Source: Apilactobacillus quenuiae
Lineage (GTDB): Bacteria; Bacillota; Bacilli; Lactobacillales; Lactobacillaceae
Assembly: GCF_002994005.1 (NCBI RefSeq)
Contig: NZ_POSN01000002.1
Coordinates: 189,855 to 253,854 of the forward strand
Direction of reading: 5' to 3'
DNA length: 64,000 nucleotides
Shown: positions 1 to 8,545 of the stretch, one piece after another
Position numbering within the stretch: position 1 is the first letter of the stretch
How the letters are laid out: each line of letters opens with the position of its first letter
The notes under the pieces: generated by a model
Told to the model about the DNA's origin: nothing
Databases searched by the model: none
What the model saw: the letters and a program-made list of their open reading frames with translations, nothing else
Program-made: the position numbers and the translations under genes

Positions 1-938
1 TTACCATTAGGCACCGTGTTTAAACTCATTGGAATAAATTTTTGAATTAATACCCCAACACTATTTGTTTCAGATTTCAGAATATAAACAGTTGGTCCTA
101 ATAAAAGTACAATTGCTAAGAAAATAATAGCTGTCCAAATATGAGCATTACTTAATTTATCAATTCCACCATTAAGTCCCTTAAATACAGCAGCAGAGAA
201 AATAACAAATAGAACAAAGAATAATCCTATTTTCATATATAAATTATCTGGTAGTCCGGTTAAAGAACTTAATACATTTGATATAATAGGAATTTCTAAA
301 CCAACGGAGGCACCTACACCCCCCATAATACCAAATACAACCAAAATGTTTACAATCTTTTTAGCAACATTCTTCCAAAGTGAGTCACCATCTAGAATGG
401 TAATTGCATCACTTAATGATTGAATTTTACGTTTTTTATTGTACATCATATAACCAATTGCAATTGTAGGAGCTCCAAACATTAACCATGCCATAGGTCC
501 CCAATCATATTGACCATACATATGTGCCAAATTATAAGCAGTTTCAGAAAATGGTTTAACATTGCCTTCAGGGCTTTGAACATATCTTAAAGGATCAACC
601 ATACTTAACATTAAGATACTTGCATCAATTGCTGTGGCAAAAACCATACTACCCCATTGGAAGTTACTATATGCAGGTTTTTCATCAGCAGCACCTAAAC
701 GAATATTTCCATATTTGGAAAATATTAAGTACCCGAAGAAAATAAAATTAATTATGTAAATCCACATATATCCCCATCCCATGTTACCAGTTACCCAGTT
801 TAGGACGGTTTGTAAAACTCCCTGTAGTGAAGATCCACCGATCATTAGAAAAATGGAAACTGCAAAGAATAAAATTACAGTAGGAATAAAGACTAATTTG
901 TCAATATTTTTACTTTTAAAAATAGTAATCCTCCTCAT
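1..938 (-). CDS. BCCT-family betaine/carnitine/choline transporter (partial, 3' end off window)
   Basis: The gene runs off the left edge; about 312 N-terminal residues are visible. It encodes a polytopic secondary carrier of the BCCT family, which imports compatible solutes such as glycine betaine or carnitine across the cytoplasmic membrane. Seen: an N-terminal helix, then a series of hydrophobic spans, the block AYSNFQWG (family P-x-F-S-x-x-x-W region) and FKGLNGGIDKLSN, typical of BCCT proteins. The start is ambiguous. In-frame ATG codons lie at 947 and 938, but the only good SD (AGGAGG, 930-935) sits inside the ATG-started frame and 6 bases before an ATT codon at 923. Substrate cannot be told from sequence. 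Confidence 0.85.
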   Translation of the reverse strand, partial: MRRITIFKSKNIDKLVFIPTVILFFAVSIFLMIGGSSLQGVLQTVLNWVTGNMGWGYMWIYIINFIFFGYLIFSKYGNIRLGAADEKPAYSNFQWGSMVFATAIDASILMLSMVDPLRYVQSPEGNVKPFSETAYNLAHMYGQYDWGPMAWLMFGAPTIAIGYMMYNKKRKIQSLSDAITILDGDSLWKNVAKKIVNILVVFGIMGGVGASVGLEIPIISNVLSSLTGLPDNLYMKIGLFFVLFVIFSAAVFKGLNGGIDKLSNAHIWTAIIFLAIVLLLGPTVYILKSETNSVGVLIQKFIPMSLNTVPNG

Positions 939-1125
939 GATATTCATGATATTTATAAACCCATTTTACGCAAAAAGCTGCCAAAAAGTGATTCGTAATT
1001 ACGAATAACTATTTGCACAGCTTTGTTAAGGTTATACAAAATAAGTTAATTTTATATTTACATATCAATTATATTATACACAAATAAGAAAATATGTAAA
1101 ATGCTTTAGGTAAGGGATTTATAGT

Positions 1126-1677
1126 TTATTTTACTGTTTTGATTACGCGTGCGGGATTTCCTACTAAAACAACATTATCACCAAAAGATTTTGTAACAAC
1201 CGATCCAGCACCAACAACAACATTTTCACCTAGCGTAACACCTGGTAATACCGTAACATGGCCACCAAACCAACAATTATTGCCAATTGTTATTGGTTTT
1301 CCAGATTCAACATCCGCTTTTCTTTGGTCTGGATCAATAGGATGAACTGGCGTATACAATCCAACATCTGGACCAAAATAACAATTATCACCAATTGTTA
1401 TTGGACAAGTATCCAGTAATGTTAAATGATAATTTCCATAAAATGAATCTCCAATATGAATATTATATCCATAATCAAATTCTAGTCCATCTTCAATCCA
1501 AAGATTCTTTCCACAACTACCTAATAATTGAGAAACAAGAGAATTTTGTTTTCCATTATCATCAAGTTTAGAAATCATTTTTAATTGTTTACGAATAAAA
1601 CGGCGACGGGCTTGTAGTTCTTCGTCAAATTGTTCATAAGATTCACCATCAGTCATCTTTTGTCGTTCAGTTTTCAT
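1126..1677 (-). CDS. sugar O-acetyltransferase (maltose/galactoside acetyltransferase family)
   Basis: Acetyl-CoA-dependent O-acetyltransferase of the Maa/LacA group, a cytosolic trimer with a left-handed beta-helix. Seen: an N-terminal helical Mac domain (ESYEQFDEEL, RRRFIRKQLKMIS) followed by hexapeptide repeats (IGDNCYFGPDVGLYTP, IGNNCWFGGHVTVLPG, GENVVVGAGSVVT). The His in TPVHPID is in the position of the family's catalytic His. The open frame extends to 1695, but that ATG has no SD. Starting at 1677 gives MKTERQKM, which aligns with the usual Maa N-terminus and is preceded by a weak GGGA. At about 183 residues the length is normal. The acceptor sugar is unknown; a detoxifying role is inference from the family. 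Confidence 0.85.
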   Translation of the reverse strand: MKTERQKMTDGESYEQFDEELQARRRFIRKQLKMISKLDDNGKQNSLVSQLLGSCGKNLWIEDGLEFDYGYNIHIGDSFYGNYHLTLLDTCPITIGDNCYFGPDVGLYTPVHPIDPDQRKADVESGKPITIGNNCWFGGHVTVLPGVTLGENVVVGAGSVVTKSFGDNVVLVGNPARVIKTVK

Positions 1678-1728
1678 TAAAGGTCCCACTTTCATGTATT
1701 TAAAATTAATTATATCACAATAATAAAA

Positions 1729-2544
1729 TTAACTAAAAAATCCCATTTGTTTCAAATTGTTTTCTATATTATTAACTGATTTTTCTTTATCAATATAATT
1801 GTCTGTATTTTTCATTTTATTTTTACTTTTTATAGTATCTGAAGTTTTATTTTCATTTAGCTGTTTTAAATTCATTTTTTTGCCATTCTCTAAATCATCC
1901 ATTGTTTTATTTAGCAAATGGTCCACAAAATTATTGCCTTCATCATTAGAATGACCTTTCGTCCAATAAAAATGAATATTGGGAAACTTAGATAATAAGC
2001 TATCTAGTTCAATAAACTCAGTTTTATTTTTAATAACTTCACCATTACTTTTACGCCAACCACGCTTTTTCCATCCATATATCCATTTATTATTAATAGC
2101 ATTTAATACATATTTAGAATCTAAAATAGCGTCAATATTACAATTATTTAAATCTTTTTTGTTCAAATAATCTAATGCATTTACTAGTCCTAAAACTTCC
2201 ATTTTATTGTTAGTGGCACCAAACTCACCAGCAGAATTAGAATATTTTTGACCATTATTATTAATTAAATATGCCCAAGCTGCTGAATCATTACTTTTTA
2301 CATGTTGACCTAATTTATTACCATGATTTCTGGAACCACCATCGGTATAAATAATGATTTCACTAATTTTATTAGGTCTCTTAGAATCATTGGGTTTTAT
2401 AAATAATTGCGCTTTTTCTTTAGTAGAAAAACTTTTAAACTGTGCACCTGAAAAACCGCTTACTTGCTTTTGAGTTTCTGCCCAAGAGTTATAAATGCCT
2501 GGTTTTCTACCCTTTTTAACCGCATAGTATTTTTTCTTAGCCAT
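1729..2544 (-). CDS. rnhA: ribonuclease H with N-terminal hybrid-binding (viroplasmin-like) domain
   Basis: Endonuclease that degrades the RNA strand of RNA-DNA hybrids. Two domains are visible. Residues about 1-50 (KKYYAVKKGRKPGIYNSWAE, then GFSGAQFKSFSTKEKA) match the caulimovirus viroplasmin/RNase HI hybrid-binding module. Residues about 60-215 are an RNase H fold with the four acidic metal ligands: D in IIYTDGGS, E in NNKMEVLG, D in AILDSKYV, and D in NNFVDHLLN, plus the conserved H in TKGHSNDEG. A Lys/Asn-rich tail of about 55 residues follows. SD AAGGAGAAA precedes the ATG. The small-gene terminator at 2574-2596 lies just upstream, so expression may depend on read-through or a promoter I cannot locate. 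Confidence 0.93.
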   Translation of the reverse strand: MAKKKYYAVKKGRKPGIYNSWAETQKQVSGFSGAQFKSFSTKEKAQLFIKPNDSKRPNKISEIIIYTDGGSRNHGNKLGQHVKSNDSAAWAYLINNNGQKYSNSAGEFGATNNKMEVLGLVNALDYLNKKDLNNCNIDAILDSKYVLNAINNKWIYGWKKRGWRKSNGEVIKNKTEFIELDSLLSKFPNIHFYWTKGHSNDEGNNFVDHLLNKTMDDLENGKKMNLKQLNENKTSDTIKSKNKMKNTDNYIDKEKSVNNIENNLKQMGFFS

Positions 2545-2573
2545 CTTTAATTTCTCCTTATATATACAAAAAA

Positions 2574-2596
2574 AGACTCAGTCAAATACTGAGTCT
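2574..2596 (-). terminator. intrinsic terminator behind the 40-residue gene
   Basis: Eight-base-pair stem AGACTCAG/CTGAGTCT with a 7-base loop. On the minus strand it is followed by a run of T. It sits between the small basic gene and rnhA. Confidence 0.8.
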
Positions 2597-2604
2597 CTAA
2601 AAAT

Positions 2605-2727
2605 TTATTTAGCAGGTGATGACTTCAAGAATTTTCTTAAGTCAGCTACTTCTTTTTGTTTTTTATTACGTTTGCTGGTGTTAATTGGACGACGTCCTTG
2701 TACACCATTTGGATGACAAGCTCTCAT
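2605..2727 (-). CDS. 40-residue basic micro-protein, function unknown
   Basis: A short open frame with strong expression signals: SD AAAGGAG eight bases before the ATG, a -10 like TATAAT on the minus strand near 2780, and its own terminator immediately after the stop. The product starts MRACHPNGVQGRRPINTSKR and is very rich in Lys and Arg (11 of 40 residues), with no membrane segment or signal peptide. The charge would suit an RNA- or ribosome-associated role, but this is only inference; I recognise no family. The clean SD, promoter and terminator make it much more likely to be a gene than chance. Confidence 0.7.
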   Translation of the reverse strand: MRACHPNGVQGRRPINTSKRNKKQKEVADLRKFLKSSPAK

Positions 2728-2891
2728 TTCAATTACTCCTTTATCTAAAAACTTAACTCATGTCATTATAATACAATAACGACATTTAACGCAAATTAGT
2801 CTTAATCAAATATTATTATATATATAATGATTGAATTTATCAAGTTTATGTTAGAATGTTATTAATTTAAATATCAAGGGTGTGTTTATTT

Positions 2892-3689
2892 ATGGTAAAT
2901 GAATTTCCGCAAGCTTTAACAATCGCAGGTTCAGACAGTGATGGTAGTGCTGGAATGCAAGCTGATTTGCATACTTTCTTTGTAAGAAAAACTTATGGAA
3001 CATCGGTAATAACTGCTTGTGTTGCTGGTAATTCTTATGGAATTCATGACAGTGTGATAATGCCTGAACACTTTATTAACCAAGAATTTAAAGACTTAGC
3101 TGATGACTTTAAAATTAAAGCAGCTAAGACTGGCATGTTAGATGATACTAACATGATTAATATTGTTGTTGATAATTATAAAAAATACGATTTTGGTCCA
3201 CTAATTGTTGATCCTGTAATTGTTACCAAACATGGCAACATGCTATTAAAACCGGATGCTTTGGAAACCTTGAAAGAAAGATTGCTTCCATTAGCAACTG
3301 TAGTTACACCCAACTTCTACGAAGCTGAAAAATTAACTAATAAAAAAATTAAATCAGATGAAGATATAAAACAAGCAGCCAAAGAACTAATAAAAATGGG
3401 TGCCAAAAATGTCATTATTAAAGGAAAACATATTGCTGGTGAAACTGATAAAGTGAGAGACTATGTATTATTAGAATCTGGTAAATACTTTTGGATTGAT
3501 GGTCCATTTTATGATACTACTCATAAAAATGGCACTGGTGATTCTTTGTCAGCAGCAATTACTGCTGAAATTGCTAAAGGCACAGATATTGAACAAGCAA
3601 TTCGCATTGCTGATGAATATGTAGATCGAGCTATCAAAAATGGTATTGAAATTGGACATAAATTTGGTCCAATTAATCATTGGTCATAA
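2892..3689 (+). CDS. pyridoxal kinase / hydroxymethylpyrimidine kinase (ThiD/PdxK family)
   Basis: Ribokinase-fold kinase of about 265 residues that phosphorylates a vitamin B6 vitamer (making PLP) or HMP for thiamine. Seen: ALTIAGSDSDGSAGMQADL at the N-terminus (substrate pocket), KTGMLDD, VDPVIVTKHG, TPNFYEAEKLT, and the anion-hole/catalytic segment KNGTGDSLSAAI with Asp in the catalytic-base position. No thiamine genes are nearby, so a B6 salvage role is more likely, but this is inference. The frame can be opened by a GTG at 2880; I chose ATG 2892 because AAGGGTG lies at a suitable distance from it and nothing SD-like precedes the GTG. Confidence 0.85.
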   Translation: MVNEFPQALTIAGSDSDGSAGMQADLHTFFVRKTYGTSVITACVAGNSYGIHDSVIMPEHFINQEFKDLADDFKIKAAKTGMLDDTNMINIVVDNYKKYDFGPLIVDPVIVTKHGNMLLKPDALETLKERLLPLATVVTPNFYEAEKLTNKKIKSDEDIKQAAKELIKMGAKNVIIKGKHIAGETDKVRDYVLLESGKYFWIDGPFYDTTHKNGTGDSLSAAITAEIAKGTDIEQAIRIADEYVDRAIKNGIEIGHKFGPINHWS

Positions 3690-3693
3690 ATAA

Positions 3694-3744
3694 AAATGGT
3701 AGATAAAAAGCCAATCATAAAGATTGGCTTTTTATCTACCATTT
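3694..3744. terminator. bidirectional terminator between convergent genes
   Basis: Near-perfect inverted repeat with 22-23 base arms (AAATGGTAGATAAAAAGCC and its complement) and a 5-base loop. A- and T-rich outer arms give a T run on either strand. Its right arm contains the stop codon and last codons of the 58-residue minus-strand gene. Confidence 0.85.
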
Positions 3745-3912
3745 ATCTGGACTCCAAGTTCTTCCATCTAATTCATCTTGTGCTTGCTGTAATCTTTTTG
3801 ATTGCTCAGCAGCTAACGATTTAGTTCCCTCTAAAATAGAAAGTAGTTTGAAACTGGTTTCACCTTTTTTTAAATTATTAACTTCTTGATTTAACCAAGC
3901 ATTTTCTTCCAT
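3736..3912 (-). CDS. 58-residue micro-protein translationally coupled to the oxidoreductase gene
   Basis: The ATG begins two bases after the oxidoreductase stop codon, with AGAGGAAG as SD inside the end of that gene, so the two are surely co-transcribed and probably co-translated. The product starts MEENAWLNQEVNNLKKGETS, is highly charged and looks mostly helical (LSILEGTKSLAAEQSKRLQQ), ending GRTWSPDKW. There is no signal peptide or membrane helix and I recognise no family. A helper or regulator of the flavoprotein is a guess from context. Its last codons lie in the terminator stem. Confidence 0.75.
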   Translation of the reverse strand: MEENAWLNQEVNNLKKGETSFKLLSILEGTKSLAAEQSKRLQQAQDELDGRTWSPDKW

Positions 3913-3914
3913 TA

Positions 3915-4616
3915 TTAGTCTTCCTCTTTCTTAATCATGTCTAATTCCCATTTAATTTCATCAAGACGGTCGTAATTATCTTGTAGATAATCAATAATGA
4001 TATCTAATTTTGCTTGTTTTTCTGAACTTAAATTATTTCTTAATTGCTTTAATTGTGATAAATACCAGCGTTGTTTGCTACCAAAGCCATTAATATCTTC
4101 GTTAGTTAGATAATTACGATAATCCACCAATAGTTTACTCTTTTCATCATCAGTCATATATGCAAATTGGTCAACCGTAAAAGGTTTTATAAATTTCATT
4201 CCTGCTTTGAAAGCTAAAGCTTGATATGGCTTTAATATTTCATTAATACTAAAGCCCTCACTACCACCAACAGTATAGTTTTTTAACGGTTCTCCTAAAG
4301 TGGTAATGATGCCTAATTCTTTATCCTTTAATTTTCCATCTTCATTAGCATAAGTAAAACTTCTAGTGAAAATATCGTCTTCATACTTTTTTAATAATGC
4401 TGGCGAACTATACCAATACATAGGAAACTGAAATAGAATTCGATCATATTTAACTAATCGTTTTTGTTCTTCATCTACATCAAATTCATAATTGTTTTCT
4501 AAATGGTCAAGAACTAGCCAATCAACCTCCTCAATGTCATTTTGACATTGATTTAAAAATGATTCAGTCATTGAATTATCATATTCAGGATGTGAAACGA
4601 TTACTAATGTTTTCAT
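3915..4616 (-). CDS. NAD(P)H-dependent oxidoreductase, flavodoxin-like (NQO/KefF/MdaB type)
   Basis: Cytosolic flavoprotein that reduces quinones or other acceptors with NAD(P)H. Residues about 1-175 form the flavodoxin-like fold: KTLVIVSHPEYDNSMTESFL (FMN phosphate loop), ILFQFPMYWYSSPALLKKYEDD (family signature), LGIITTLGEP and the GGSEGFS segment near the flavin. The last 55 residues are an extra charged helical tail (KQRWYLSQLKQLRNNLSSE) not needed for the core fold; total length 233 is longer than the usual 170-200. The downstream 58-residue gene is coupled to it. Substrate is not deducible. Confidence 0.87.
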   Translation of the reverse strand: MKTLVIVSHPEYDNSMTESFLNQCQNDIEEVDWLVLDHLENNYEFDVDEEQKRLVKYDRILFQFPMYWYSSPALLKKYEDDIFTRSFTYANEDGKLKDKELGIITTLGEPLKNYTVGGSEGFSINEILKPYQALAFKAGMKFIKPFTVDQFAYMTDDEKSKLLVDYRNYLTNEDINGFGSKQRWYLSQLKQLRNNLSSEKQAKLDIIIDYLQDNYDRLDEIKWELDMIKKEED

Positions 4617-4676
4617 ATATTATTATGTCTCCTTAATTTGCTTGTGTTAATAATTCTAAATGATTTAATTAAAAAA

Positions 4677-4708
4677 TAACACTCCTAAGCGTTAACTTAA
4701 GAGTGTTA
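4677..4708 (-). terminator. terminator of the opp operon
   Basis: Hairpin TAACACTC...GAGTGTTA with an inner TAAG/CTTA extension and a 6-base loop. On the minus strand it is followed by T6, about 70 bases past the oppA stop. Confidence 0.8.
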
Positions 4709-4774
4709 TCTTGTTTTTATAGGGAATAAGTATATATAAATTGGGGGATTTATAAAACTCTTTTACCTATTTAA

Positions 4775-6554
4775 TTATTCTGTATCAGAACTTGTAAGTG
4801 ATAGCTTGCTCCAAAATTCATTAACAGTTGGCGTAGAATCATATCCTTTAACACGTTTATTTACTGGTTTCCAGGACATTGACATAGCAACAGGAACATA
4901 CGCTGCCTGTTCTTGCATGTAAGTTTGCCAATCTTTAAATTGCTTTGTACGATATGAATCGTTCCATGCTTTACTATTGTTCATATTACTCATAAATTCA
5001 GTATTCTTTTTAGTTACAAAATGGGATGAATTAAATGGAGAAGATTTACCATATAAACCTGTTGGTGTAGGTTCTGATGCAACTGAAAATCCACCATCAT
5101 AAACATCCACTTGATTTTGTTTAGGTTTTAAAGTAATTGCAATTAGCTTATTACCATCCATAGGACGTCCAGTGGCATAATTAACATTCAAACCAATTTT
5201 ACGCCATTGTTGTAGATAATAATTGTCTTGTGCTTCAGAAGCAGGAGTTCCTGTACTAGTACCATAATTAATAGTTAATGGTTTCCCATTTGGTTGAATA
5301 CGCCACTTACCTTTTTTCTTGTATCCAGCTTCATCTAACAATTTGTTAGCTTTAGCTAAGTTTAAAGTGTAACGAGGCGATTTAGCATTATAGTAATTTT
5401 TATAATATGGAGAAATTAATGAGTTAGGTTGCCATGCTAATCCATTATTAAATTTCTTTCTTAAAGCGCCAATGTCTAATGCATACATCATAGCTTGTCT
5501 TAATTTAAGATTAGACATTTTAGCATTTTTATCCATCACATTAGTTTGGGTTTTAGTGTCCATATGTCCTAAATTAAAGGAAAGGAAGTCGTAACCAGTT
5601 CCTACTGTTCCTACTGTGGCATAGTCTTTTAACGATTTAACTTTAGGATATTCTGAACTAACACCACCACTAACTGAAAAGTCAAATTGTTTATCTTTCA
5701 ATGAACTATAAAAATTATTAGGGTTTACTACTTGAATAGTAATATGTTTAATTTGTGCTTTTTTACCATAGTAATATTTATTTGGAACCCAAGAAGTAGA
5801 TTCACCAGTAACTTGTTTGCTTAATTTATATGGTCCTACAAAAATTGGATCTTTACGAACTTGTTTTGAAGCTCCTAATTTATCAATTGGAACATCTTTT
5901 AAATATTCATATGGTTCAACTGACTGCCACATAAATGAATTCCCACCAAACTTCAAAGCAGGGGCAAATTTATTGTATTGAATTTTAACAACATTACCTT
6001 TTTCACCTTTTGGCATAGTAATACCTGAAATAGTTTTGGCTTTACCTGTATGGAAAGCTTCCATTCCGTTAATTGCTGTCCAATCATCTGAATATTGTTG
6101 AGATGTGGACTTAGGAGATGCGATAATTTCATAAGCATATTCAACATCCTTAGCAATAACAGGTGATCCATTAGACCACTTAGCATCCTTATGAATATTG
6201 ATAGTAGCAGTCTTAGATTTCTTATCCAATTTTAAGTTTGCTAATCCTCCATTTATTATCTGTGTTAAATAGAGAGATTGTTCCTGGAGAATAAACATCT
6301 GCATCCTCAGTTGTTGTTTCCAATGATGATAGCGAAACACCCGTGAATGGTGAAGAACTATATTCGGCAACTTTCAGGGTTCCATTATTATATGTAGAAG
6401 AACTCTTCGCTTTATTATTATAAGATGCATCCATTTTTACAGATGGTTTATAACCCGACTTAACTTCTGAATTATCACTATTTGAACAAGCGGCAAGCGC
6501 AACTGCAGATACCATAGTAATACCGGCAGCTAGCCATTTTTTATATCCTTTCAT
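4775..6554 (-). pseudogene. oppA: oligopeptide ABC transporter substrate-binding lipoprotein, frameshifted
   Basis: Extracellular peptide-binding protein of OppBCDF, split between two frames. The 5' part (from ATG 6554, SD GGAGG) encodes a lipoprotein signal with lipobox LAACS and the mature N-terminus through YSPGTISLFNTDNKW, then stops at 6222. The rest (NGGLANLKLDKKSKTATINI to the C-terminus, including DAKWSNGSPVIAKDVEYAYE and the SBP_bac_5 body) is intact in the +1 frame and ends at 4775. The change of frame lies near 6245-6275: one extra base or two missing bases. No long homopolymer marks the spot. Either a real inactivating indel, a strain-specific off state, or a sequencing error; programmed shifting has no support. 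Confidence 0.85.
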
Positions 6555-6629
6555 AATAAAAACCTCCATAATATAAAATAAGAACATCAAATTATAATAA
6601 AAATATCACCACCTTTAAATGTTTAAATA

Positions 6630-7562
6630 TTATTTAGTACTTCTTCTTTGCGTAGCATTGGTTGCTCTTCTTAATACAGCTCCAATATAACTAATTGCTA
6701 AACATAAAACGATAATTTCAATTGTTGCTGGTAACCATGTCCACCAATAAGTTGTAATGTTATCTGCATCATTAGCATTAGCAATTAATGTTCCTAATGA
6801 TGGTGTGCCCATTGGTAAACCAAAACCTAAATATGAAAGTCCAGTTTCAACTCCAATATTTTCAGCAAATGAAATCGTTGTATCTACAATAATTAATGAT
6901 GAGACATTGGGCATGATTTGCTTAAAAATTATTTTTAATGTACTAGTTCCAGATGCTCTTGAAGCTTGCACATAATCTTTATTTGATTCTGATAAGGTTT
7001 GAGCTCGAATTAGCCTAGATGTTCCCATCCAATAAAACATTGAAAGAATCAAGGTTAAACTAATTGCATTATAACTAGGAATAATATTGACAATTTCAAT
7101 GATGATCATGAAAGAAGGAATAATCATCATAAAATCATAAACTCTTTGCATTGCTAAATCGGTAATCCCACCAAAATAACCTGATATTAAGCCATAAGCA
7201 ATTCCTACTGAAGAAGATATAGCTGTTAAACCAATCGCAATTAAAATAGAATTTCTAGAACCTACTATTAATTGTTTAGCTATTGATCTTCCACCAGCAT
7301 CCGCCCCTAACCAGAAATCGGGGGTAAATGGTTTGGCAAAGTAATTCATAATATTAGTCGACATCATATTAGATGTATTAATAAAGAATGATGCAATAAT
7401 TACATATAGAATAAATAAAGAAACTAATATTAATGAAATCATCGCCATTTTGTCTGACTTAAATTCGTTAAACATCAACTTAAAAGATGAAGGGGTAGAA
7501 TTAGCTTTCGCTTCTGCTTCTAATTTTTTTAAATTTATATCTTTCGATTCAACTTCTTGCAA
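6630..7562 (-). CDS. oppC: oligopeptide ABC transporter permease OppC
   Basis: Inner-membrane permease subunit pairing with OppB. Seen: a cytoplasmic N-terminus, a first hydrophobic span (MAMISLILVSLFILYVIIAS), the loop FWLGADAGGRS, further spans, and the EAA-type coupling loop QASRASGTSTLKIIFKQIMP that contacts the ATPases. The frame can be opened at TTG 7586, but that codon overlaps oppB and the SD AGAGGAG lies after it; TTG 7562, nine bases past the SD, is the better start. That gives about 310 residues, normal for OppC. Fourth gene of oppDFBCA. Confidence 0.92.
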   Translation of the reverse strand: MQEVESKDINLKKLEAEAKANSTPSSFKLMFNEFKSDKMAMISLILVSLFILYVIIASFFINTSNMMSTNIMNYFAKPFTPDFWLGADAGGRSIAKQLIVGSRNSILIAIGLTAISSSVGIAYGLISGYFGGITDLAMQRVYDFMMIIPSFMIIIEIVNIIPSYNAISLTLILSMFYWMGTSRLIRAQTLSESNKDYVQASRASGTSTLKIIFKQIMPNVSSLIIVDTTISFAENIGVETGLSYLGFGLPMGTPSLGTLIANANDADNITTYWWTWLPATIEIIVLCLAISYIGAVLRRATNATQRRSTK

Positions 7563-7578
7563 ATTAAGGCACTCCTCT

Positions 7579-8538
7579 CTATTCAACTCTAATTCTTGGA
7601 TCGATTATACTTAAAGCTATATCTGATAATAATGTCCCTAATAAACTAAGGAATCCATATAATAATACTAAAGCTGTCATTACTGTGTAATCTCTAAAAT
7701 TAACAGCATTTAAGAATAATAGTCCCATCCCTGGATAAGAAAAGATTTGTTCTGTAAATAGTGATCCACCAAGTAATCCAGTAATTGAATAACCAGCGAA
7801 TGCTGCAATTGGTAGCATTGCATTTCTCATAATATGGTGTTTGTAAATATTATTCATTGAAACACCTTTTGCTTGAGCAGTTTTTACATAATTAGAATTC
7901 TTAGCATCAATAACACCTGATCTTAAATATTGAGTAATACTTGAAGTAGCAAACAATGCCCCCAAAGTTGCCGGTAAAATCATGTGATAAAATTTTGAAA
8001 GTAATACTGGGAAGAAACCTGTTGCATTAGGAGCAACCGAACCACTAGTTGGAAAAATATTTAATCCATATCCAAAAATCCAACAACCAATAACCAAAAC
8101 TACAAAGAATGGAACAGACATCGTTGCATATGAATAAATTCTAACCAATGCATCTTGAAGTTTACCTTCATGACGGCCAGCATATAATCCCATTGGCAAT
8201 CCAATTGCATAAGTCATAATCATAGTGAGTAATGCTAACCAAAAGGTATTAATTGCTCTTGAACCAATAATTGCTGTAACTGGTTCTTGATATTCATAAC
8301 TGTTACCTAAGTCTCCGTGTAATAAATGAACAACCCAATGCCAATATTGTTGATACCATGGATCATACAATCCATTTATTTTCATTAAATGATGAATTTG
8401 TCCCATTGATGCTTTAGGATTTATTGATCCAGTAAAGGGATCTCCTGGTAACTGCTTTGATAAAATAAAAACTAAAACACTCAAAATAATTAGTTCTGGA
8501 ATCATAATCAACAGTCTTCTAAGAATGGTTTTCCACAT
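7579..8538 (-). CDS. oppB: oligopeptide ABC transporter permease OppB
   Basis: Permease subunit of the peptide importer, about six membrane helices, 319 residues. The N-terminal helix (RRLLIMIPELIILSVLVFIL) is followed by QLPGDPFTG, typical of DppB/OppB. The EAA coupling loop is TAQAKGVSMNNIYKHHIMRN, and the C-terminal block EQIFSYPGMGLLFLNAVNFR is the family hallmark. Its stop lies close to the oppC start and oppF ends 7 bases before it, so the genes form one transcript. Confidence 0.93.
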   Translation of the reverse strand: MWKTILRRLLIMIPELIILSVLVFILSKQLPGDPFTGSINPKASMGQIHHLMKINGLYDPWYQQYWHWVVHLLHGDLGNSYEYQEPVTAIIGSRAINTFWLALLTMIMTYAIGLPMGLYAGRHEGKLQDALVRIYSYATMSVPFFVVLVIGCWIFGYGLNIFPTSGSVAPNATGFFPVLLSKFYHMILPATLGALFATSSITQYLRSGVIDAKNSNYVKTAQAKGVSMNNIYKHHIMRNAMLPIAAFAGYSITGLLGGSLFTEQIFSYPGMGLLFLNAVNFRDYTVMTALVLLYGFLSLLGTLLSDIALSIIDPRIRVE

Positions 8539-8545
8539 GTAAAAT

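Noticed and set aside
781-1008. 75-codon plus-strand frame
   Set aside because: Lies antisense in the BCCT gene and its upstream region; no SD.
5953-6186. 77-codon frame within oppA
   Set aside because: Third reading frame of the oppA pseudogene; it has no family resemblance.
6245-6275. Programmed frameshifting in oppA
   Set aside because: The change is +1 (or -2) with no slippery heptamer, stop-codon-linked SD or downstream pseudoknot visible, and oppA genes are not known for it.
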